Below, one piece after another: positions 1-11,289 of a stretch of DNA of 64,000 nucleotides. Position 1 is the stretch's first letter. Each line of letters starts with the position of its first letter. The stretch is from Paraphoma chrysanthemicola (Eukaryota; Ascomycota; Dothideomycetes; Pleosporales; Phaeosphaeriaceae), in assembly GCA_020744225.1 (NCBI GenBank), contig JAGMWG010000023.1, positions 124,001 to 188,000 of the forward strand, in the 5' to 3' direction. Position numbers and translations under genes: made by a program. The notes below the pieces were generated by a model. The model did no database searches and was not told the origin of the DNA. It saw only the letters and a list, made by a program, of their open reading frames with translations.

Positions 1-1708
1 GCCCGTCCCATTCTTCAGCACCATTCAGTCTCAGATGGCCGTCTCTTTTGGCGCTTCAGCCACTCAGGGCACATGGTTTACGTCTGTATACAGTATTGCA
101 GGTAGGGCTTCACACACAATTGACACATTGTACATATACTCATCAAACGAAGGAACAATCGCGTTTATGTTATGCGGTGCCAATAGCGACCTCTTCGGCC
201 GTCGGACATTCATCCTCTTTGGTAATGTTCTCATGCTAGTTGGTGCCATCCTCGGAGGGACATCACATTCAACCACCCAAACTACAGCCGCCCACGCCAT
301 CCTAGGCTTCGGCGGTGGAAATTGCCAAATCGCTGCATTTGCTCTGCCCGAACTGCTACCCAACAAGTGGAGGCATGTCGGTGTTGTGATTGCGGATGCT
401 GGAATCTACTTCGATGTCATTGCTGGGCCTGTTGTATCGAGAATCGCACTTCGAAATAATGCAGTACGTATGAGTGAAGCGAGATCTCGAGCGAATACTG
501 ACTGGTGGCAGTGGAGATGGGGATACTGGGGCATCCTTGTGGCGCAGGGAATATCATTCCTCGTTCTTCTCTTTTTCTATTTCCCACCGAAGCACCCAAG
601 AGGCATCGCTTGGAACCAAGCACTTCGTGATCTCGACTACGTTGGTATGGTCAGCTTCACCGCTGCGGCAGCCATGATCTTGTCGGGCATCGTGTACGTG
701 GAGCTTCTGCCCGCGAACGATCCGATTGTCATCGCTCTGCTCGTGGTAGGATTTGCAGCGCTGGTATTCTTCGCTTCGTGGGAAACCTTCGCAAAGCTCA
801 AGGAGCCACTCGCGCCCACACGGCTCTTCGTTGCAAATAAGGGACGCAAACTCACTGCTCCCTTCATCTGCGGCTTCGTTGTCACCATGTTCTATTACGC
901 CAACAACATCACATGGCCAACCATGGTCGGTGTCTACTTCACCGGCCCAACCACCCCACTCAACACCGTCTACTGGCTGGCTACTGTTCAAGGCTTCGGG
1001 ATCTTCACCGGTGCTATGATCCTGTCCTTCTTTGGAAGGAAGATCGGGCATTGGAAATTCCAGATGGGCGTGCCCATTACCATAATGACCTTCTTCGGCG
1101 CAATGCTCGGTTACATCACTCCACAACGCAAGGCTATGGGTATCGCCTTCGCATTTCTCTCATCCACGGGCTACGGCTATGCTCAATACTTGTCAATTGC
1201 ATACATCCAATTCGGCGCCGATCAAACAGAGCTCGGTATCGCTGGTGGCCTCGCAGGAGTCGCAAGATACGCGGGAGGCGCTGTCGCAATCACTCTTTTC
1301 TCGACCATCTTGGGAACAGTTCAGAGCGGCTACGCTGCAGTACACGTCATTGCGGCCGCCGAAGGAGCAGGCGCTACGCCTGCGACCGCTCGCGCTGTCC
1401 TTGCTGCCTTCCCACTCGGTGCCGCGGCTCTAGAGAAGGTACAAGGATTGACAACAGCCATCGCTCAAGCTGCTGGCGCCGCTTTTGTGCAGAGTTATGT
1501 GGAGGGCGTCCAGTAAGTGATACTTATTAAGTTAGCTTAAGCATATACTGATCATGATGTCAGGAAAGTAGCATTTGCGTCGCTCGGATTCGGTGGTGTT
1601 GCTATCATTGCCTGCTTCTTCCTTGAAGACATAGGCCCAAAGATGAACAATCAGATCGAAGTCTTCCTCGAGAACGACGAGCAGGCCGAGAAGAATAAGT
1701 ACCATTGA
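1..1708 (+). CDS. MFS efflux transporter, TRI12/siderophore-pump type (5' partial)
   Basis: A multi-pass plasma-membrane transporter of the major facilitator superfamily, fungal TRI12-like group, expected to export toxins or siderophore-type compounds by proton antiport. Codons are open from base 2 with no stop before the window edge, so the true start and about one membrane segment lie outside. I infer three introns: 102-152 (51 nt), 464-511 (48 nt, branch TACTGAC) and 1513-1563 (51 nt). Removing them gives 518 visible residues. The first two are multiples of three without a stop, so the frame reads through them, but the first would put 17 mostly polar residues inside a membrane helix. The MFS loop signature is seen as SDLFGRR. 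The end DIGPKMNNQIEVFLEND, then QAEKNKYH, is typical of this family. The substrate cannot be named. Confidence 0.94.
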
Positions 1709-2242
1709 GGGGGTTATTGCCCGTTACTGTCCTGCGTTCGAAGTCGTGCGTCTTGAAGAGAACATCATTGTTTAGCAAATACCACCATTACTTCGCTCCG
1801 CCTCAAATGGTTACACAGTTGGTGATTCGAAGTTTCCTCATCATCCTTGATTGGCTCTATCAGGAATTGCACAAGCCATCTGCATGGGTGACATCTCCAA
1901 GTGATGGCTCACATCGTACATCTTGCGCGAGCGTGATGCAGCTGATGATTAGTGCTGTTAGTGCTTCCCAAACAACGCGCGTTCTCGTACCATCACAACA
2001 GCCGAATGCCGAGAGCGTATCACATCATCTGGAGTGTTTGTACCAGCCACCTCAGGAACTCTATTGATTTGCCCCGCACTTTTCTGAATCAAGGTAGGAG
2101 AACATCCTTAGCACATCCGGTTTCGACCGTTTGTAATGGCGCCTCTTGAAAATCCTCTCGTCGCTACAGAACAATTCGACTTGGCCACGAGTTTGTACTC
2201 CCTGTTTTCAACAACGAAGAGTTCCCTAGCATCAACATCACC
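1709..2242. other. Intergenic, MFS transporter to hydrolase
   Basis: 534 bp between two genes on the same strand. It must hold the transporter 3' UTR and the promoter of the hydrolase. A 120-codon open stretch (1705-2067) has no recognisable domain and overlaps the transporter stop, so I do not call it a gene. Confidence 0.6.
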
Positions 2243-3277
2243 ATGAAACACTCACTCGACCCGAATTTTGCAGCCTGCGTTCAACAAACCTTGAAAGAGC
2301 TTGGCATCCCTCCAGACCAACCATCACCTCGCTTTTCCCGCGGCGACGTCAACGCACGAAGAGAAGGCGCAGGTTTCGCCCGAGTCGTCCTGAACCTCGA
2401 GCCTGAAATCACCAATGTTGTTACAACGCAGTACGCAGCCCTAGCAGAAGATGGGTACGAGATTCCCATTCTCGGATTCCGAAAAAAGCAAGAAAAGAGC
2501 AGCGAATTGCAGCCCGCAGTTCTGTACCTCCATGGCGGAGGCATGATTCTCGGGTCAGCTGAGATGTTCGAGTCCGTGACGAAAGCCGATGTTGCGGCGA
2601 CTGGTGTTGCGCATTTCAGTGTGTAAGCTTTACAATTTTCTATCATTTCTGGTCTTTTTCTTTCGGTACTGAGCGACGGCAGGAATTACCGTCTTGCACC
2701 AGAAGCACCAGACCCAACGCCCATACGAGACTGTTATGCTGCACTCTTATGGCTCCATCTCAACGCTAACAAGCTCGGCATCGACAATTCGCGGATTGGG
2801 GTGTGTGGGCTTAGTGCTGGAGGCGGTTTAGCTGCTGGGGTGTGTTTGATGGCGAGAGACCATGGCTTAAGTCCGCCGGTGGCGAAACAGATCCTTCTAT
2901 GCCCTATGCTCGATGACCGGAATGTAGAACCAGAAGCTGATCTAGTACCATTTGCGACATGGACTTGGGACGATAATTGGACGGGGTGGAGTGCGTTGCT
3001 AGGAGAGCGGAGAGGAACCGATGCGGTATCTGCGTATGCTGCGCCTGCGAGGGCGGTGGATGTGAAGAATCTACCGTCAACGTATATTGATGTTGGCACA
3101 GTGGATATTTTTGCCAAGGAGGATAAAGTGTATGCGACCAGATTGAAAGATGCGGGCGTACAGGTGGAGTGGCATTTATACGAGGGTGTGCCACATGCAT
3201 TTGAGTTTCGAGGGAGACAGAGTACGATCAAGAAGAAGGCGGATGGCAATAGACGAAGGGCTGTTATGAGCTTCTAA
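2243..3277 (+). CDS. Alpha/beta hydrolase, HSL-type esterase/lipase
   Basis: A probable carboxylesterase of the hormone-sensitive lipase group, 324 residues, no signal peptide. One intron, 2623-2682 (60 nt, phase 2), joins the two open stretches. The oxyanion-hole HGGG lies at residues 97-100 (YLHGGGMILGS), the nucleophile is S171 in GLSAGG, and the likely acid and base are D268 (VDIFAKED) and H298 (VPHAFEF). The post-splice NYRLAPEAP is the standard family motif after the first strand. The ATG at 2243 is used because the ATG near 2136 is out of frame. It lies 534 bp behind the MFS pump on the same strand, so the two may act on related compounds (inference). Substrate unknown. Confidence 0.92.
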
Positions 3278-4447
3278 ATGGTGAGTACAATCATTCTGGA
3301 TGGAGTGGTACTCAGGTGGAAGGTAAAACAGCGCAAGCTTGGCTAAGTAAGGTCACGGTTAATGAACAATGCGGCCTTCGGACGTCTATTCTCTCGGATT
3401 CAATCGTATAGACCTTTACAACGTCAGCCTAAAGCATACACACACGTACGCGACAATACCATTTCTCACCAGGGCTCGCATTTGCACAGGGAGAAATCAT
3501 AGCCCCATAAACCATCCCGATCACGCTCGTCATCAGAACCTCAGGATCACTCCATCCTACGCTGAATCAACTTCCCTGCGCCAACTACCTACATCCTTCC
3601 ACCTCCACTTCTACCTGAAGTCACCACTGTCTGCATACACACCCATCACCCTCAGGATACACCATCATCTTAATCTACCCGCATACCCAGGCCAGCATAC
3701 GCAATCAGGAAGCGCCGAGAAGCCTCACACGGCAGGCAAGGCGACGTGAAACGTTGCCGCGAAAAACGGCACACGGCGTGGCTGTGTCCCATTGCATCGA
3801 AACCGTGACCAAGAGCTTAGGTGTATGGGATGACATGGCGTGGACCGGGTGCGTAAGACGGGACGTCGGCTTGGAAGGTGTGCGATTAAGGTTCGTGCGA
3901 GGAGTTTGTACCAGCACAGGTTGTCAGCGCAAGTCCATCCTCGCCAGCAACGGCCCATTGCGCCATTTCCCGTCCCTCCGCCGACTGCAAGCTTCGATTT
4001 TTTCGCCTCGCGCAGTCTTCTAGAACGTTACGTGACATACGATGCGCCATTTGCACAACTTCCACGTCGTGTGCAGACGTCGAGTGGTTGGAGTGGTGAG
4101 TTGAAGCGGGCAAATCCCCGTCCATGGCTCGTTTCAACACCACCTCCGTAACACCTGGTGCGGCGCGTACGCGAAACACGACACGCATGAGCAATAGCAC
4201 CTGTGATAAGGGTGCCGCATTTCCCATGTGCCCTTTCTGCGACTACACGTTTCCCTAATCTCATTCCTTTTAAAAGCGAGTCGGACTGTTGCGTCTTTCT
4301 GTTGCCTGGCGATTACAATCGGACTTTCGCGCTCTACGACCTCACAAGCGCTACGCACGGCAATACAAGCAAAATTTTGATCGTTACTCTGGTTGAGAGG
4401 TGTTCTTTCGCTGCTTCGGATTCAAGTGTACGACGTAACAGGACAAA
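3278..4447. other. Intergenic, hydrolase to CFEM gene
   Basis: 1170 bp. The part from 3400 to 3700 is rich in CA and pyrimidines. A 126-codon open stretch at 3369-3749 is low in complexity and matches no family I know. No RNA gene or repeat seen. Confidence 0.55.
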
Positions 4448-4953
4448 ATGAAGCCCTCGTTATCTTTCATCGCAGTAGTGCTCGGTAGCGTCGGCGTCGC
4501 GCTCGCATCGCCTGTACAATCCTCACCACTCTTTCGGCGCGATGATGTAGGAGCCAGTGTTGGCGGGATTGGTCAATGTCCTGTAAGTCATCGCACCCAT
4601 TCGCCCCGATTCAAGTTACCCATTTCGCCGATGCACACTGTTTCTCGTCCCATTCGTTCTCTTCCTCCTTTCGACGATACAGGAGCGATAGGCTGATACC
4701 AAGTGAAACAGCTCGACTGCTGGAACGAAGCTGCTGCAACTGCCGGATGCGATCCCAACGCCGATGACGTATGCCTTTGTGGGCCGTTTTTCGACGACGT
4801 CGCTGCATGTACGGGGGATACGTGTGGCGTGGCGGACAATTTGGGTAAGTTTACATTTAAGCACCTGTGTTGAACAGGAAAGACAAGAAATGGAGCTGAC
4901 GTATTGGTGCGATTCTAGCTGCGTTGGATTTCATGGAAGAGGTGTGTAATTGA
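4448..4953 (+). CDS. Small secreted CFEM-domain protein
   Basis: A 100-residue secreted protein built from three exons: 4448-4582, 4712-4844 and 4919-4953 (introns 129 and 74 nt). Residues 1 to about 20 form a signal peptide ending near ALASPV. A dibasic LFRR-DD site at 30-32 suggests Kex2 processing. The mature part holds eight cysteines in the CFEM order (GQC, LDC, AGC, VCLC, AAC, DTC, EVC), with the Asp before VCLC that binds heme iron in characterised CFEM proteins. The stop comes right after the eighth cysteine, so there is no Ser/Thr stalk or GPI signal. It is a free minimal CFEM domain. Known CFEM roles are heme or iron uptake, cell-wall function and, in some pathogens, effector activity. 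Which applies here is not visible. Confidence 0.85.
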
Positions 4954-7900
4954 GACGGATGCGAGACTATGAGGCCTGATGGGCATAAGGGAAAGGGATA
5001 TTGATGAGAAAGAGAGAGTGGGGAAAGAAAGGACGCGATGCAATTGTAATGAGAGAAAGAGACTGATTGATACCCCGGGTGTACGAATAGACCTACGTTT
5101 CTTTATTCGCCGCAATCGTGATCCGCTTGCGTACAACGTGTGCTCAGAGCTGCAAACCAGACAGCTAAGAAGTGATGTAGCAATGTTGTCTTTAGAAGAG
5201 ATACGGAGAATTTCTTGTGGGGCTTGCATCTGGCGCACCCAACTATTGAGAATTGAATAGTGGAAGCGTCAGCTAGGAGATCCTTCATGTGAATTCGTGA
5301 TGGTCAGGTCATGCAGCTTGATGAGATATTAGTCTGATTCGTGATAGACAACAGGGTTGGAAAGCCTGAAAGTTTTTTGTCACCTCGCCTCCTCGGTTCC
5401 ATTCTGTCCTCGGTATAACGATTATTATCGAAGATGTGTTTAATGAACAATATGCCACGTAGTTAATCAAAGACAACGACCGAAAGAGGTCTGGAAGAGG
5501 ACCGAGAGTAGCACCGTACTTGGAGAACACGTCTGGGATTTTGCAGGCAGTTTCCAGTGCTGTTGCGTAGGTGACGAGCACGAGTCTACGTGCCTCCATA
5601 CGCAGAGCGCAGGCAATCTATTGGACCTTACCACAAATTGCGCCTTCAGACTCCCAGCTCGGCCGAAGTCCTACTCAAAAGCGGCGAGAAGTGCCCGTCG
5701 AGACTTCGGAGCTCCTCGGTCCCTGTCAGCGGATGCCCCCTTCCAACGCATGTGCATCCTCGGATACAGCAACGTCGCTTTGTTGTTGCGACATCGTTGG
5801 TAACGCAACACAAAGACAGATAGGAAAAGGTACGTACCGAGATCTCCCGACGAGCTCCACATTACGATTCATCGCACCTCGAAGCCACAGCCACCGGAAG
5901 AAATCTCGCGCAGAGCCGCACTATGATTCTCCGGCCTATCTCGTACACTCGCCGCGTTCGGCGTAGATGCAACACCGATATCTGCGCCACACTTGACACT
6001 GCGGAGGAATCAAGCGCGTGGAAGCTGAAACGTGTTCTGGAAGTACACAGCACCGAGGTTAGCACCGTCGCGGCTCGGTCCCGGTAGTGCAGTACACGTC
6101 GCGGTGGTATTCATCCGCGCGGGCTTAGTGGCGAGGTACTTAGCCCGAGGTACCCAGAGACGGTGTTACGGACCGGCAAATGTCGAATCAAGAAATCTGT
6201 TGGGACGATCGCAGGACGAGGTCCGGGGTAAAAGAATGCGTCCGTTGCGTGGGGGTCACGCTTTCTTTGTTCAGCTGGGTTGGGTTTCACATGCCAGCGG
6301 GAGGACACTCGGAGGCTTGCATCGGAGGTCGAAGTATGGAGACTGGCGTGAGCGCGACATGACCTCCGACTGACGCTATGCAGGTACAAGCAGCGTCTCC
6401 GCTCCCAACAAATGCAAACACTCTAGTACTGACAGAGGGCCTAATGATGGTGCAGGAAAATTTAATATCGGAGGTTGTTTGAGCTGGTTTGACATCCGTT
6501 GACATGCATGCGCCGCAACGGTCTATTCTCGCTTCCCATCAATCGTGCGCTCGTAGATAATTTACCCGAGTATATTGGCAGATTGGCGAAGAAGCGCGAG
6601 GTAGATTGAGCGCGTGTTGGTGTGGGACAATAGACAGGGCGCTGAAAAGATAAGGAGATAGCAGCGCGGTTTGGGACTGGCGGTGGGTGAGGCACTGGCT
6701 TGATTGAGGTGCAGATGAGCATGCACATTTGATACGTGGAGGTGACTTGCACGAGCTTGATACGCGGAGCGCGTTTCGAACATGTGAAATCAGCGTGAGA
6801 CGTCGTCATGATGAAGTCAGACTCTGTGGAGAGATCGTGACATCGATGCTGGATCTGTTGTTACAATTTGCTGGTGTCTAGCTCCGGCGGAACGGCGGCT
6901 ACCAGCGTGACATGGTGAGAAATGAAGAGACGTCTCCTCATCAGCAGTGTGCTTTGACCCTTTCGCAGGCGGATGGGTGGAATATCATTTCTGCAGCTGT
7001 TGAGGTCTGTCAACATCAAACTAAAGAATGGTACTTCCCCGCAGCTCAGACCGCTAGTTCACCAACGCATGCAGGGTACTTGTAGTATACAACCGTTGAA
7101 AGTACCTGATCTGCAAAATAGATTGAAGCAGCGACGCGAGAAGCACAACCTGGGTCTTGCATCGCTTCCCGGCTCGGATTCCAGCGACCTGGCTCCGTAG
7201 ATGAACAACGTTGCGCCAGATCCTGCGACCGCACCTTGCCTGCAGCACGCAGCGGGATGTAGATTGGACGTTTGCTAATTGTGCAGCTCAACAGGTACTT
7301 TCGAAGGTATCTTTTACAATTTTTCCGTGGTCGTAGACGGGAAGTGCCATGGCGCAGACTGCAGGCAACGGTTCTCCGCAATGATAGGGCATGCAAGGGC
7401 GAAAGGAGCGCATTGGAAGCTGAACTCCACTGCGCCGCGTCGTCCAAGACGAAATTCTTCCTTCGCCCTTCGGTGCAGCGAGCCAGCGGGAGAAGCGGGC
7501 CTCTGTCGCGCGCTAAGACTGCCAATTCTTCCATCCTCCCATGGCAAGCGTATCCGATCGGATGGCCGTCGACGCGACGATGCTGATGCTGATGCGGAAA
7601 GCTGGCCTCCACATGCCGCCTGCAACATGTGACCGAGAGCCTCGCCTGTGCGGAACCGCAGCCAGATGCAGAAGGGCATCCTTATCTCCACGATTCAGGT
7701 CCCGCACCATCTTGGGCTCCTATTCGTGCGTATTCTTCGGAACATCTTTGGTACCTCGATGCGAACAAGCCCGCCCGCCGCGAATCCTCCTCAAAGGCAC
7801 AGACCCAGCCTTATCCGCTCCACTCCCCCTTTCAGGCGCTGGCTTGGTGCAGGAAAGGCAAGTGTGCGACGTCGCGGAAGTGCGGAGACCCCACAATCGA

Positions 7901-9942
7901 GCCGCGGACGCGAAGAGGATCGGCCGGGTTACGCTTAGAGGAAAGATCTAGAAGCTCGCTAGACGGGTCGAGTCAGCCAGGGGGTGGGGATGTGGACAGG
8001 ATTATTCACACAAGATTATTCACACCAACAGTGCGCAGCGTCTGGGTGAACGTTATCTGACGAGGTGGGAAGTGAGATTTTGGCGGTGGTGGGAGTTCCC
8101 CACCGGATAGGCTGGAGAGTTCTTCCGTTGGCTGTGCAAAGGTGGAGAAGCAAAGTTTGACTTTGCTTATCGTGCGCTGACCTCTTGTGCTGGAACTTGA
8201 CTTGCGAAATTAGCGGGCACAATGTGCGGACTCGCGCGTAGATTGGCGGTGTTGTCGCTCGGGGCGTCAAGTTTGGTCGAGTCGTCGACAATTTCGCACA
8301 GTTGGCATGTGATGACACCATTCGCTATTGGTGACCAGCGGGTCATTTGTCGGAGTGGGTGCCAAGGTAGATACTCTGTTTCTTTTTCCACTGATACGCC
8401 TACACTCCTGACGTAGGTCATGCACATCCCGGGCCGACTCCCTTGAGTAGCTCAAACGTTCAGTGCGTGTTGGAGTTGGCACTCGTCGCGAGGCCGGAGA
8501 ACTTCCCGCCATACCTGCCGATTCGAACATCCAGGCCTTTGTGGCAGCGCCGGGGATCGTCATGCCGCGAGATAGTGAGTGTGGAGAGATGCGCTCCAGT
8601 CTGGGGTGCATAACCCAAGGGCACTTTTGCATTCAGCCAAAGTAGCCGAGGGACAGATAAGGTACAATTGCAAATGTACATTGGGCCTGGACCAACGTTT
8701 GGCGCTGGCAGTTTTCCGAGACAGCGACCGCGACTGCGCCCAGTCTGACAGATGGCACAAAGCAGCAGCGCCAACGCGCAACTGCGAGTAAATTAGTAGC
8801 CCGACGGAGGCCGACGACCAGGAATGATAAGGCAGTCGATAGATCAGCAGCCAGGGTGCAGACACGGAAATTGTGCTCCAAGAGAAGATTGTATGTCACT
8901 TCTGGCCGCGACCTTCCGCGTTCGGAATCCATAGCCATTGTGAGGCGCGGCTGCGGTGTCGTGATTGGCGCTAGCCTACCCTGACACCTTGGCCACAACC
9001 TTGTCCCTGATACAATAATGCGGAGAAACTCACCTAAAAGTGCGGAGTATGTATCCCTACGCCGAGCTTATCGCGTCCCCGCCCCTGTGGCCCCAAGGGA
9101 GCAAAAGGGAACAATAATAGCAGCAAGTGTGGAGGGCGACTGTTGGTGTGGTTACACAACCAAAGGGCAGTGAGACATGACTGGCGTGGAGAAGAACCGT
9201 GATTCGCGATGCTCCCACTCTCTTCACCGCCATGTCTGCGCATGTTGCGGCATTCGGGCTGAGACAACCCGCAGTGTGGGCTGCCCATCGCAGAATGTGG
9301 GTGCCGTGCGGAGAATTTGTCGTGATGCGTGATGCTCTCATGATAGTCCCACGGGTTTCCAAGCTTTGTATTGCGCTCCATCTGCGGGGAAGACGAGTTG
9401 GATGTGGTAGTGTGGAGTGATAGGCTTTTCCCAGGGCCCTGGATGGTGTGCCTTGTTCCCTGCTGAAAATGATTCTCGTTGCATCACCCGGGCCCACGAT
9501 CACGTCAATCCGCGCAAGGATTCCACATCAGACCAAGTATCTCGTAATGTGTGTGCAAGATTGACTAACGTTGACATAACGATTGCATTACGCGCTGAGC
9601 TGAGGGATTCTATCTAATCGTCGGCCTGCCAATAAGCAGGCTTCCCTGCAACGCTAGGCCTGACAGCCAACAAAACTGAGTGGAACTTATACAAGACTGC
9701 GCATCGCTTGGATTCGCGGGGTATTGAAGCGAAACGAAAATATATCCGTCGAAGTAGTCGTGCAACAGACCCAGAAAATGAACAAGACTTGTGATGAGAA
9801 AGTCGTCGTGTGCCCCAGGCATTATTGCTCGTGAACCCTGCTGTCTAAAATCGTAGGCAAAACCAACGCTTCGCTGAACAAAATATGATGAAATCCGGGC
9901 AATGCATCCATAACGCCGATCCATGCTTGTGAATGAAGTAGC
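4954..9942. other. Gene-poor stretch, CFEM gene to creA 3' end
   Basis: About 5.0 kb in which I find no convincing gene. Open stretches such as 7046-7612 (-) and 7541-7951 (+) overlap each other on both strands, have random-looking Arg/Ser/Cys-rich translations and no domain motif. A short direct repeat GATTATTCACA occurs at 8000-8010 and 8014-8024. I see no transposase, reverse transcriptase or strong C-to-T decay. Confidence 0.5.
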
Positions 9943-11289
9943 TCAAGTGCGGTGCGCAAGATCTTCGCCAGCTAATGATGGCGTCGAAGACGAATTTCCT
10001 GACGAAAAGCCGCTGTTGCTGGGCCCGTTCAGGAGATCTTGGACTGCGACCTTGGGCACTTGAGGGACCGGGAGTTTTCGCTGTGCGCCCTCAGATCTGG
10101 AGATGATGTCTCCGATGCGGAGGCCGGACGATTGTGGCGCAACGTAGCGTTCCTCGCGGTCCGTAGAAGGCTCCATGGGTGCAAGCGCGGGGACGAAATT
10201 CTGATTCAGGCTCAGGTGACGCAGATGCGGTAATTGCAAATCGCTGAAGCCGTGCGGTCGAAGTCGGGGTGAGTGAGCAGGAGTCGCCAGCGGTGTGTGG
10301 TCAGGTGTGGGGCTAGCGGAATCATGGGAGAACGTTGGCGAAGGCGGGGCGGTGGACATTGGCGAGCCCGGCCTTGATTTCTTCGTCATGCGGTGCGCAT
10401 ACGGGTCATCATCCTCGTGCGAATGCGATCTCGACATTGGCTGCGAAGAGTAGGCGTACTGGGAGAGTCCGGGAAGACGGTGGTTGTACGGATGGTAGCC
10501 ACTGGTGATATGGTGTCTGCTGCTCTGCGAGTGGTGATGAGGACGCTGTTCGAGTCGCGAGGCCGCATCCGCGAGCAGATCCATGTTTCTCGAGAGACCG
10601 TTCGGGCTGGTGCTGTTGCTTAGTCCGCCCTGACGATACGCAGCGAGATCGTTACCCATGTTGGGAGAGTAGTTGGAGAAGGAATGGGGTGGCGAGACGT
10701 TGGGCGAACCGATGTTGGAACTCGGAGCGCTGCGTGATATCGGTTTTGTTGGAGGAGGCATCATGTGTGCAAGACCCGACCCAGACTCCATGAGGCCAGC
10801 CTGGACGGCGGCGACAGCAGCCTGGTGGGCAGCGGCAGTATGCTGACCTTTGCCTCGCCGAGAATTGGGGTTATTGTGTATTCTCGAGTGACTGTACCAT
10901 GTTAGACACGTTGGAGAATTGAAAAATAGTGCGAGTGCTACTTACCGAGTCAGTTCATCCGAGCGAGAGAATCGCTTTGTGCACCCAGGGAAAGTGCAGG
11001 CATGGGGCTTCTCTCCAGTGTGGGTGCGAATATGGCGGGTCTGGTGCTCAAGACGATGGAATGCCTTGTCACAGAGAGGGCACTTGTAAGGGCGGGGAAG
11101 ATCCTGTCGGGGCTCATCGTGGCCTTGCTGAGGGGCGTTTTGCAGCAACGGAGCCATGAGGCTCACAGTAGCGGTAGCCATGGAGGGTTGGGAAGTTGGT
11201 GCGGAAGATAGTTGTTGTTGTTGTTGTTCAATAGTCGTCTCTGGATTGAGGAGGTTGTTAAAACCTAGGTGCGAAGTGGAGGATGACAT
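9943..11289 (-). CDS. creA: CreA/Cre1 carbon catabolite repressor
   Basis: The C2H2 zinc-finger repressor that silences genes for alternative carbon sources when glucose is present. It acts in the nucleus, binding SYGGRG sites. 430 residues. Exon 1 is 11289-10946 and exon 2 is 10891-9943, with a 54-nt phase-2 intron. Finger 1 uses C70, C73, H86, H90 (PYKCPLCDKAFHRLEHQTRH). Finger 2 uses C98, C103, H116, H120. Both carry the near-invariant CreA recognition helices, and HSRIHNNPNSRRGK follows as in known CreA. The intron splits finger 2 between R115 and H116. There is a Gln run at 22-26. The rest is Ser/Pro-rich, with the conserved patch FSDLQLPHLRHLSLNQNF. The family match is essentially certain, and the length is normal. 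Confidence 0.97.

Noticed and set aside
554..1126. 190-codon antisense frame inside the MFS gene
   Set aside because: Shadow of the transporter; charged, no motif.
7046..7612. 188-codon frame on -
   Set aside because: Overlaps a frame on + and has no domain or splice support.
8000..8024. Direct repeat GATTATTCACA, two copies
   Set aside because: Too short, and only two copies, to support a site or element.
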